Of a DNA stretch of 64,000 bases, positions 39,401 to 47,506 are shown piece after piece. The notes beneath the pieces are model-generated. The model ran no database searches. It was not told the origin of the DNA and saw nothing but the letters and a program-made list of their open reading frames with translations. A program made the translations under genes and the position numbers. Each line of letters opens with the position of its first letter. Positions within the stretch are counted from its first letter, which is position 1. This DNA comes from Flectonema sp. DT1601 (taxonomy: Eukaryota > Euglenozoa > Diplonemea > Diplonemida > Diplonemidae): positions 978,542 through 1,042,541 of the forward strand of contig OZ025818.1 in the NCBI GenBank assembly GCA_964019425.1. The letters are read 5' to 3'.

Positions 39401-39734
39401 AGCTGCTAAATCAGTGAAGGCAACCCCGAAGGTGAGGGAGCAAAAGCCGGAGAAGCGAAGGGATCCATCGGAGGGCACGGGTGGTAAATGGTATACGCGT
39501 GCTGAATTCGTAGCCTTCCATGGTAAGAAGAAGGGAATCCGTCTGTGGGGGGAAGTGGAGCTGAAGACTAAGGCAACTCATTCGACGGTGGCACCGATAC
39601 AGTTGGCCGAGCAGAAACAGGTTAAGAAGGAAAAGAATAAACCCTCAAAGGAGGAGGAGCAAAAGAAGAATTCAGTTGATGAGAGATTAGATCGTCTTGA
39701 GCGCCTGTTGATGACACTTGTAGGGAGCAAGTGA
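36459..39734 (+). CDS. LINE ORF1: Q-rich coiled-coil protein with C-terminal YTxAEF motif
   Basis: The protein has 1091 aa. A basic N-terminal ~75 residues precedes ~450 residues of Gln/Glu/Lys coiled coil (about 78-530). That part includes near-identical ~21-codon repeats of the LQQQQQLDHQVQQQQEK type (36960-37140). A second half of mixed alpha/beta character (620-1000) is unlike a zinc-knuckle gag. Near the end (~39485) WYTRAEFVAFHGKKKGIRLW resembles the host helicase YTKxxFxxxYGGxxEW motif. ORF1 proteins of LINEs bind element RNA; that role is assumed here. It ends with UGA at 39732 in the same frame as ORF2. Confidence 0.75.
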   Translation: MPPRGGLGRLRPTKICRDQGGACKANASLSRKEMNKLAHSANGNGPKKDDRERLDRANAVVDRGETRKNPEERKLKQQQEEQEEERKELLRKQELLEAQQAELDEQHKQQQLDLFQEKLQLEHDLDAHRSQQETNQQLLENQHQQQQLELHQTKHQMQLELESQQQHQQEKQLQQQQQLDHQVQQQQEKQLQQQQQLNYQVQQQKEKHLQQQQQLDHQVQQQQESQLQSQELLNRQQQELLQYKEDIRQKQQIIIAQQQQLEQKHQKEKAIESESLRRRRCQLEENHRQQQQEQLQIQQELQLQQANLEDKQQLLQQQFDDELEKGKLELLTLQKQLEKKSKEQAKGLRAKEEELQQRQRKLIEEHAKENDVGKQELLVLQRQLSEQNHQEKQHQQQRSEELKKQEEDLQIQRLQLQRQQEDEIEKGRKELSSLRTEMDMEIENQRTSLYQQQQQLQQQQQIFQEKEERMDHYYVHQPYATSSNAHYQPPQDPRFEELQEELRQERAEKGELRDLLRSLKKQLEEVTQQLNLQRTEAREMKEAAKRESTVMQERYLQELEAERAQVKGLNQLRSSEGHEDSGMEVDDATSQRTEGQGLTLLQEKVSGLDSERKKGVKTIVDCQLEEREWIRLRMFGDSGSLAPVQEKFEADARKEVAYTGRFELAPEYWPEKMILSEDEYAAGGRGVYLTTTTEVRKRMAGAKPEAWASLTLVTLFPPAKEAKEVQVVMKEKKDDGMKRILKRVWLSTMGREIFPKGTDVDATVKTSEMVVRIDKKWVDDKRWLEVKRAPLKITNELRKLPGYVDTYNARVNDLNVTVMLRVKATEVRGFLKESGKEGIFTKEKDHLGELAVKASVMWLPKDDTISVARDKVEEIEGGLGLVLNEHGLGIRVNCWHEKAARVKLHLPAKLPETRISGIPIGTPTDDAVKYLISREGWNVRKMKEGVRSGMRWMVVRGPVREGETVTIDGVLCLTESIGKKEAAKSVKATPKVREQKPEKRRDPSEGTGGKWYTRAEFVAFHGKKKGIRLWGEVELKTKATHSTVAPIQLAEQKQVKKEKNKPSKEEEQKKNSVDERLDRLERLLMTLVGSK

Positions 39735-39812
39735 CATGATGGACGGGACTGGGCGGAAACGCGTAGGCGTCTACTACTGATGGCTGGTGACGTTGAAAGG
39801 AACCCTGGACCA
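39732..39812 (+). other. In-frame UGA followed by a 2A-type peptide linking ORF1 and ORF2
   Basis: After UGA (39732-39734, next base C) the same frame runs open for 15 codons to ATG 39780 and on to GDVERNPGP. The tail of the open stretch reads RRRLLLMAGDVERNPGP, the usual form of 2A: Leu-rich lead, then D-V-E-x-N-P-G-P. 2A makes the ribosome skip the last Gly-Pro bond. Confidence 0.85.
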
Positions 39813-42800
39813 AGACGCCGGCAGGATGGACCCTCCTCGGAGCTGAAAGTCATAAGCTGGAACTGCAGAACAATTAATGGAAGGGAGGAGTTCATTGGCT
39901 ACATCCTGAGCAAGTATTGTCCCGACGTATTATGCCTCCAGGAGACCTCAGTACGAAAACCTCTCTTCCACTGGAACTATATAACGTATAGAAGAGATAG
40001 ACCGGGTAGAGGTGGTGGAATCATCACTATGGTAAAGAGAGGTATTCAGCACGCATGCTATGAAGTTAGTATCCAGGCGGCAAGAGGATTTGTAGAGACA
40101 TTGGGTGTTAGAATCAATGATGAGGTAAATATTCTCAATATATACTCGCCACCAAGCTCTAAGATAGACTTCGATCTATTCCCTCTGAGGAGTGACGAAA
40201 GATTCATAATAGCTGGAGACCTCAACGCTCATCATAAACTCTGGTCGAAGAAAACGGACACGAAGGGATGCCAACTCCTGGGCTGGAGCCAATCGAATAA
40301 CCTCCTGATAGCAAACGATCCGAGATTTGCAACGTTGCCGAGACACGGTACTTCGCCGGATGTTATTCTCCACCATGAGGAATTACAATTGTTACACTTC
40401 GGGCTTATTGGTGATGGTACCGAACATGGATCTGATCACTTACCACTTGCTGCTGTCTTTGATACGTTCTCACCTCTGGAGACGGTGAACAACCAAGCCT
40501 CGAAAAAGTCGGTCTGGGACTTCAATACAGCTGATTGGCTTTCGTTCCGATGCGATCTGGACTACCGACTAAGCAAGGTGAACAGTATGCCGAAGGTGGG
40601 TATCAGGGCAGCAACATTTAACCGTATCCTGCTTCATGTGGCGAAGAAAAACATCCGAAGACGGCTTAGGATCCAGGGTAAGAGGAGGCGAATGTGGAAT
40701 GCTTCGACTCCAGAGACTAAACAAGCGAAGGGAAAATTCGTTGCCGAGAAATTGGCTCAGGGTGAAGGATTTGCGTTTGCTTTTAAGAAAATTAAAGACC
40801 TGGATGCCGATGGGGGTCAGGAGATTCAAATCCCCGAATTCAGTGAGGACCAACTCCCTATTAAATTCCTTGAGCAATTCGTGAAGACCTCTGTCAGGAA
40901 ACGATTGAAATCTCCTAAGCTGAAGCCGAATGATTACGTGGGTGTTTGTGGACCTCTAGTAATGTCTGAGCTTGAGCGTGCAATCAAGAAAATAAAGGCG
41001 GGAAAGGCCCCTGGTCCTGATGGAATCCACGGGGCGATGCTCAAGAACCTTTCCGCAACCGGTAGAAGATTTCTCTTATCGGTGTTTAACGACTCCTGGC
41101 TCGCGGCTAAGGTACCAAAAGTTTGGAAAGAGGGTATGATTAAACCGGTATACAAACCGGGTAAACCCAAAGAAAAGCTATCCAGCTACAGGCCGATCAC
41201 GTTGACATCTGTAGTCGGCAAAATGCTTGAACGGATAATTTACGACAGGCTAATGTATTGGTTGACGTCAAATAATGCCTTGTCCTCCATCCAGGCAGGT
41301 TTCAGAAGGGGTAGGAATACTTGCGAGCAAATCTCACTGCTGGTCAATGCGCTTCATGGTGCGAGAAAAGGTGGTAAGAGTTCGATACTGCTCTCTTTCG
41401 ACTTCACTGAGGCTTTTGATAGGATAAATCATGTTAAACTGATTGCTAAAATGGTGGCGATGGGGATTCCTTCACCATTCATCGGATGGGTCGCTAACTT
41501 TCTGACGCGAAGGAAGGCAAAGGTTAGTGTCAATGGCAATCTGAGCGCATACAGAACTGTGACGAAAGGTGTTCCGCAAGGGTCGATTGTTGGACCTCTC
41601 CTTTATCTGATATATGTCGACGACCTGGCTAAGAAACTTGAGAAGACTGGATGTGTTTCAGCACTCTACGCAGACGACACAGCTTGTGTGGTCTCGAATA
41701 AGGATTTTAAAGTAACTTACCGGATGGCGCAATTAGTCCTTGGGTTAGTAGATCGTTGGTGCAAAGATAATGACATGGCACTGTCGGTTTCGAAGACCTG
41801 CGGGATGCCGGTGGATTGTCCTAGGAATATGTATTGGAGACTGGGATTCCCCAGAACGTCAGGAGAGAACCTCTTTCGGATCAGTAGGGAGGAACTGGCT
41901 GGGATGATTCGGTCAAATGAAGATGGTAGGCCATTACTTGGAAATGGGGCGATGATCCTCAAGCTGGGTGACACGGAGGTTACGAAGGCAAGTGAACTTC
42001 TAGAACTGATGCCAGTGGGTCAGGATCCGACCTGGGTGAAGTTGCTGACTGCCGTACTCATGCCGATGGTTGATAGTGTTAAGTACTTGGGTGTCCATAT
42101 TGACGATGACCTTACATATGGTACACAAGTGGATAAACTAATGGATGAGACGAGGAAGGGACTTGTACTGCTTCGAAAGTTGGAGCAATTCAACTTTGAT
42201 TTCAAAACGCTGAACATGATCAAGAACTTATACATTCTCTCAAGGATTCTGTATGGGCTTGAGAGCTATGGACCTTTCTTGACAGATGAACAGCTAAAAC
42301 CTATTGACCTGAATCTGAGGAAGATAGCTAGAAAGATCACCGGCTGCGGCTTCAACACAAGGTCCCTTCCGTTACTGTGGGAGGCGAACATACTCCCGAT
42401 GAGACTGCAGATTGAGAAGCAAGCCAGGATTGCCTTATTTAGGTATCGGTCACTGGATTGGGTTCCTTCTACGAAGGGAATCGCTAGTGGAACTTGGAGT
42501 TCAACTTTACCGGCCGAGGACCGAAATATGGAGATACAGGGGATTGTCATGCCTGACAGCATCGAGCCATGGATAGATGTTCCGAACCTGGAGATATCTT
42601 GCGGATATGGACATTCGAAGACTGGTGTTGCTGAAGTGGACAAGGCTAAGTTCGAGGAGTACTGCAGCGAACTTAGGCCTTGTACCTCGTCCATTTTTGT
42701 TGACGGATCCCACGACCCTGTCAACTACACGGCAGGCGCAGCAGCAGTGCAGATCACGCCGTGCGAACGGACCATGGCATCGAGACTTGTTGCAACGGAA

Positions 42801-43598
42801 AGTAGTTATAAAGCTGAACAGGTAACTCTGAAGCTGTTAATAAGTGAATTTGGAAAAGCAACCTCTGTCTTGGGTCCCAGATCTGGAATCACGAGAGTCT
42901 TCAGTGATTCTAAATCCAATCTGGATGAGCTGCGTGGTGGAATTGCGGCTCAGAGGAAGCTGAACTCTCTCTCGATACTAGAAGGGATAAGAAAATTAGA
43001 CTCATTCGTACACCTTCAATTCATCCCAGCTCACGTGGGAATTGAACCGCATGACAAGGCAGATGAACTGGCGAAAAAGATTTCAAAAGATGTTAAGAGC
43101 AAGCCGGTGTCAACGACTATGGACTTCTTCGCACATAAGTCAAGGATAGCGAGGGAAGCTAACAGAAAGCTGTTTGGTAAGATTATGGAGGGTTCAACAA
43201 GGGCGAAACCACCGATCAAACGGGTGATGCTTAGGCAGTATCTTGATGCTACCGGAGGCCTGAGAGCGGCTCGATACCCCAAGGATATGCTGAGAGAATC
43301 AGAGATAAGGATAGCCAGGTTCAGAACGGGCTCTCACCCCCTGCTAAGGGTAAATGAACTACCGATAAAGTGCCCCTTCTGCAAAAGAACAGATTCTACT
43401 GCCAGACATCTAATATTTGATTGCGAGGATGGTGACGTGGTCCGCATTAGAGAAGGAACAATTAGATCAAACATTCAGGAAGCGAGAATCTCCGAGACCA
43501 AACTAAATCTTTCAATAATGTTTGCGACGAGAAATCTTCACGCCCTAGCCGGCTACTTATGGCATTTGGAACAACGAACAGGCTTATCAAACTGTTAA
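39780..43598 (+). CDS. LINE ORF2: AP endonuclease, reverse transcriptase, RNase H, CCHC
   Basis: The chain has 1272 aa. The endonuclease shows VISWNCR (~24), LQET, GDLNAHHKLW, TSPDVIL and GSDHLPL. The reverse transcriptase has GKAPGPDGIHG (~407), SYRPITLTSVVGKMLERII, FDFTEAFDRI, GVPQGSIVGPLLY and YADDT (~630). The RNase H has FVDGSHD (~973), an acidic Glu, FSDSKSN and HVGIEPHDKADELAK. Near 1197 is a CPFCKRTDSTARHLIFDC zinc motif. All catalytic residues I can check are there. The protein makes the nick and copies its RNA at the target. It starts with the 2A segment. Confidence 0.92.
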   Translation: MAGDVERNPGPRRRQDGPSSELKVISWNCRTINGREEFIGYILSKYCPDVLCLQETSVRKPLFHWNYITYRRDRPGRGGGIITMVKRGIQHACYEVSIQAARGFVETLGVRINDEVNILNIYSPPSSKIDFDLFPLRSDERFIIAGDLNAHHKLWSKKTDTKGCQLLGWSQSNNLLIANDPRFATLPRHGTSPDVILHHEELQLLHFGLIGDGTEHGSDHLPLAAVFDTFSPLETVNNQASKKSVWDFNTADWLSFRCDLDYRLSKVNSMPKVGIRAATFNRILLHVAKKNIRRRLRIQGKRRRMWNASTPETKQAKGKFVAEKLAQGEGFAFAFKKIKDLDADGGQEIQIPEFSEDQLPIKFLEQFVKTSVRKRLKSPKLKPNDYVGVCGPLVMSELERAIKKIKAGKAPGPDGIHGAMLKNLSATGRRFLLSVFNDSWLAAKVPKVWKEGMIKPVYKPGKPKEKLSSYRPITLTSVVGKMLERIIYDRLMYWLTSNNALSSIQAGFRRGRNTCEQISLLVNALHGARKGGKSSILLSFDFTEAFDRINHVKLIAKMVAMGIPSPFIGWVANFLTRRKAKVSVNGNLSAYRTVTKGVPQGSIVGPLLYLIYVDDLAKKLEKTGCVSALYADDTACVVSNKDFKVTYRMAQLVLGLVDRWCKDNDMALSVSKTCGMPVDCPRNMYWRLGFPRTSGENLFRISREELAGMIRSNEDGRPLLGNGAMILKLGDTEVTKASELLELMPVGQDPTWVKLLTAVLMPMVDSVKYLGVHIDDDLTYGTQVDKLMDETRKGLVLLRKLEQFNFDFKTLNMIKNLYILSRILYGLESYGPFLTDEQLKPIDLNLRKIARKITGCGFNTRSLPLLWEANILPMRLQIEKQARIALFRYRSLDWVPSTKGIASGTWSSTLPAEDRNMEIQGIVMPDSIEPWIDVPNLEISCGYGHSKTGVAEVDKAKFEEYCSELRPCTSSIFVDGSHDPVNYTAGAAAVQITPCERTMASRLVATESSYKAEQVTLKLLISEFGKATSVLGPRSGITRVFSDSKSNLDELRGGIAAQRKLNSLSILEGIRKLDSFVHLQFIPAHVGIEPHDKADELAKKISKDVKSKPVSTTMDFFAHKSRIAREANRKLFGKIMEGSTRAKPPIKRVMLRQYLDATGGLRAARYPKDMLRESEIRIARFRTGSHPLLRVNELPIKCPFCKRTDSTARHLIFDCEDGDVVRIREGTIRSNIQEARISETKLNLSIMFATRNLHALAGYLWHLEQRTGLSNC

Positions 43599-44332
43599 CT
43601 GATTGGTAGTTGCTAATTCATTAGTATCATTCTCCCTTATCACACTCCTTAATCATCTCCTAATTTCTCTGAGGACATCCGCAGAGCTTCATGGCTCGTA
43701 GGTAACCCAGTGGTCTTTGGCCACCGTCCCTGTACTGATCCTTCGCTTTATATTAACTGTGTCTTGAGATTCCTATCCGGGGAAGTCCTCCAACGGACTC
43801 AGGACAGTTGCGCTTGTTTTTACTTGTTTACTCTATCAAAAAATAAGAAGGGCAAGAATGCTCAGAATGAAAAAAAATAAAGTGGAAAGACAGGGGGGAT
43901 GTGACTAAATAAATAAATAAATAAAAAGAGAATTTTATTACTAATAATAATAAAGAGAATCTTTATTTATTAATAATAATAAATAAATAAAGAAAAAAAA
44001 TCTGTAAAGAAAAAAATCTTATCTCTTTTAAAACTTATTTTCTTCCGCCACTGCTTCGCTGCTTTTTCCGCCTCCTCCCTGTAGGTCTTTGTGCAGGTTG
44101 CGATGCCTTCTTTCCTTCGGGCTGTCGAACTCCTGCACACGTCCCTTCACCATGATCTCCGAAACTTCATTGCCAACGCTCTTCAATGGCAGCTTGTCAG
44201 GCAGCTACCCGCAGGTTATCGAAGCTTCCCTCCACTGCACTGAAGTACAACATCTGAAGTACGCCTCGGCGCAAACCTGCAGTATACCAGGCTAATAGAA
44301 ATTGTGAATTGGGGAATTGCAGTGGAGAAAAA

Positions 44333-44400
44333 GATTTAATCTTTTGTGTCTACTGTTCCCTCCTTCGTTCCTTCTTGGTTCCTCCTTCTCAGTATTTCAA
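44333..44400 (+). repeat. Dispersed pyrimidine-rich repeat, copy 1 (second at 45505-45560)
   Basis: TTTTGTGTCTACTGTTCCCT and CCTTCGTTCCTTCTTGGTTC recur with small changes at 45505-45560. Confidence 0.7.
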
Positions 44401-45183
44401 GTTCCCATTTTATCCATCACAAAATGCACCTGAGAAAGAAGTAAAAGTTAAGAACGAAAGTAAAGACAAACACTGGAATTGTATCCACAACAAAGAAGTA
44501 TCTACACTGTTTCAAATTCGTACTTTGGAAGAAAAAGTGGTCAGAATCTGATAAAGAGAAAAATTGATATCGTGAAAAATTCACACTAAAAATAAGAATA
44601 CTTTCGATTTCACGGGAGAGGTATTATTGCGATGTCTTTTATGTTCCTTACATGTTGCGCCGAAATAGTTTTTGGTTCCATTTGCTAAAGCTCCTGGGGT
44701 TTGAATGGCATGCTGTTGACCCCCCTGTTGTTCTTTCCGCAAGTGTTTTCACGTAATCGCTTTGCCGAAATACAGAGGAACTTACACTTCTCTGCGATAT
44801 TGCCTGCTCCCGAGCATGAGTGTCTGAAGTGGGACGTGTATCTTGCATTCCTTTATCCTGATGCGACGTAGACATGGTGAAATTTGGACGGATAGCAGTG
44901 AGAAGCAAGAGATTCTTATCCTTCAAATTGGCTTTGTTTTGGGCAGCTTACTGGTACATTTAAACGCACCAGAGTGGCACCAACACTATTAATAACACTA
45001 TCAGTACCGCCTTCTCCAATCAGTATCAATCCCTGATCGCCTCAAGCCAGCTTTGGGTCACTACCTGTCAGTGCGCAGTTCGCGCAAAGCGCGCACAATC
45101 ACTGGATTACTGTGAGTGATGCAACCTAGCATTTTGTGCTTACCCATGTTTCAAAAGGTATCACACCCTCTAAAACTACAAAA

Positions 45184-45420
45184 TTCGCAAACCCGAACTA
45201 GAGATACCTGTCCAGACTCACTTCGCTCGCGCAAAGTTACCCATTTTTATCTTTCTGAACAACCTTATTTTACAACCAAGTCACCTCTGTTAATATTTCC
45301 TGTATCAGGCTTTTTGGACTTTCCTTTTTTGGATCAAACAAACAGCTGTCAGTGGGTATCGAAGCCTTTAATCTTTTGGGGCATCCTTTCTGTTGTTTTT
45401 GCTCTCTGTTAATTTTAATT
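45184..45420 (+). repeat. Dispersed repeat family R1, copy A
   Basis: Holds GATACCTGTCCAGACTCACT, CGCGCAAAGTTACCCATTTT and GTATCAGGCTTTTTGGACTT. Other copies are at 57178-57320, 60027-60085 and 60290-60555, all in the same orientation. No coding frame; family unknown. Confidence 0.75.
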
Positions 45421-47506
45421 TTCTCTGTTTCATTCAGATTTTTCTTAGAAAACGCAAAGTGAACTTAAAAACAAATAATCCTCTTCAAAACTTTTTGCAG
45501 CAGATATTAAATTTTGTGTCTACTGCTTCCCTCCTTCGTTCCTTCTCGGTTCCTCTTCCACTATCTTTTGGGAAGGTAAAACCCTGAATAGCTTATTTGT
45601 TAGGAGCATCTTCCAGCAATGGACTAGCGGGGTTGACCGGCTAGGAAAATTAGAGCAATGCGTGATGACAAGGTGTGAAGAGCCGCTTGGTTCTCTGCAT
45701 CCAACAAGAACTACGGTCCGGCCCTAGCAAGCAGTTGTGGACATCCTCCAACTTGCTTTCTCTTTCTTCTTCTTTCTTTAGTTTCCGTGGTTTTTATTTT
45801 CGCTGCTGCTCCAAGTTTTTCGTAAGTTTTTCATGCAAAGTACGAATAAAGTACAATGTGAACTAACAATAGCCCCAGGACACCGCATGGAGAAGAGTAG
45901 TCATAAAATGAAGCTACATGGAAAACAGCGGAGTATAATACTGATAACAATATATTTCCAAACAACTTCCTGGAAGTTGTGCTGAAAGGAAAAAAGAATA
46001 GCGACTGCAAACTTCAATAGCCCGCGGTAATTTCAGCATAATATTATAGCGTATATTAATGCTGCTGCTGTCGGTGCATGCACAGAAATTCTCTCGGTGC
46101 GAAAACCCGAACAGGCTTCAGGCGCTATCTCAGATAGCTGAACTGACAATGAGATCCCCGATCTTGCTACGAGTAGGCAAATTACGTCCCAGAATTTGAT
46201 CACCTTCAGCCAGCCATCAAGGGAACACTCGTCTTTGGAATAGTATCGCTTAGAACAATAAAATCAGAAAAGCGACAAACTTCTACTGACCCGGGTTTGA
46301 CGGAATCTTATCGGCAATTGGCTTCTTCCATTCCCACTGCCGCATCGTCGACAGAATTGAACTCCGTAGCAACTGGGTACGGACACCGTCTGGTGGCTGG
46401 GACCTTCTAAATGGTCCGAGCTCATCACTAAGGACCCCACCTGTCACACACATGTTGAGCGTGTTGCCCTGCACTCGCGTTTCCCGAATGTGTCGGAGTC
46501 GGTTTTGCTGAACGACGATCGGCGGCCTCACTCTGGCAGTTCTTGTCCTGAGTACAGCCTGGAAAGTCTACACTACTTAGCCCTTGCTAGGCGCATACGC
46601 TGACACATTTCTCTTTCACTCTAACAACCGGCTGTAAGCGAAAAAGATCCTTTATTAGTGGACGGTACTGATTGCACCAACACCGGAATCGACCACTTCC
46701 AGAGGCATAATTAGATCCGAAAAACTCAAATCTGTGTCTGAGAAGCTACTTTACTCTTCACGGGGGTTTCAGGATTTTATGCGTTTCTACTAATTTAGGT
46801 GCGTAGTGGCTGCATCCCGGTTTGTGTGCAGAAGATGGTCGTGGTGTTGCCTTTCGACTCGTGTGGTATCTGACACTCTTGTACGTGATGAAGCCAAACA
46901 GGTTCCTCCTGGTTCAGTCATCACCGTGTGTTCTTCAGAGATGCCACTGTGAGGCTTGTAGACCACCGCTGTCTTTTTGCATCTTCGACATGAACGTTGA
47001 CTTCGATTATATCCTTGATGTACTGTTGAGCCTTGTGCTGACACTGCTCATGTTGTTAATACTGGTTCCATAATTATCAATGTCGAAGTACCCTGCTATT
47101 AATAGTAGATCAAAGCAGGGTTTCCCTAACCCAGGAATTGGCTACGAAATGTGAGCTTTCCGATTGATGACGTGCAAAGTAGGGTCCCGCACACGCATTC
47201 TTTTGAGTACAAAATGCCCCTCGAAAAATGGGATTGGAGCACACCAGTCTGGTCCAAACTGGGTTTAAGCGAACAACTTATTGTCAAGCATAAAAATGAT
47301 GTTGGCAGCGCACCTTACTCCTTTTAGTTCCTCAGCAACTAAAGCCGGTTTAGCGGTTAGCGCACAAACAATAATATCAAGTGTCTAAGGTTTTTCTATC
47401 AATCACCAAGTAGCCAATTCTTTTTAAGGCGTCGCCTGTGTTATTTATGAAGAATCCTTAAAAAGAATTAATAAACCCTTTTCCATAATTCAGTATTACT
47501 AACACA

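Larger units (their letters stand above)
36445..43924 (+). mobile_element. Full-length two-ORF LINE (I/Ingi group) with 2A peptide
   Basis: About 7.5 kb. It has a very short 5' leader, ORF1 at 36459-39734, ORF2 at 39780-43598, about 300 bp of 3' untranslated sequence and a (TAAA)n tail at 43904-43924. Both ORFs are unbroken apart from the UGA between them, so the copy looks whole and probably young. The left end lies about 44 bp upstream of the tRNA-Phe 5' end, in divergent orientation. The RNase H domain places it in the I/Ingi/Tad-like set of LINEs. Confidence 0.88.
43925..47506. other. 3.6-kb region without a supported gene, repeat rich
   Basis: It begins with AT-rich target-like repeats (43923-43992). 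Near 44040-44270 the minus strand reads as a short fragment (SVGNEVSEIMVKGRVQEFDS) that may be a remnant of a mobile or CRN/RHS-type gene; this is weak. Dispersed repeats lie at 44333-44400, 45184-45420 and 45505-45560. The stretch 45560-47500 shows no coding signal I trust. A TTCCATAATTCAG acceptor-like site ends about 14 bp before 47507. Confidence 0.5.

Noticed and set aside
44089-44551. Short plus-strand frames after the LINE
   Set aside because: Composition is not coding-like and the region is repeat-derived. The minus strand gives a slightly better fragment but still too weak to call.
46283-47073. Frames of 82-84 codons on both strands
   Set aside because: No family resemblance, no start context and mutually overlapping.
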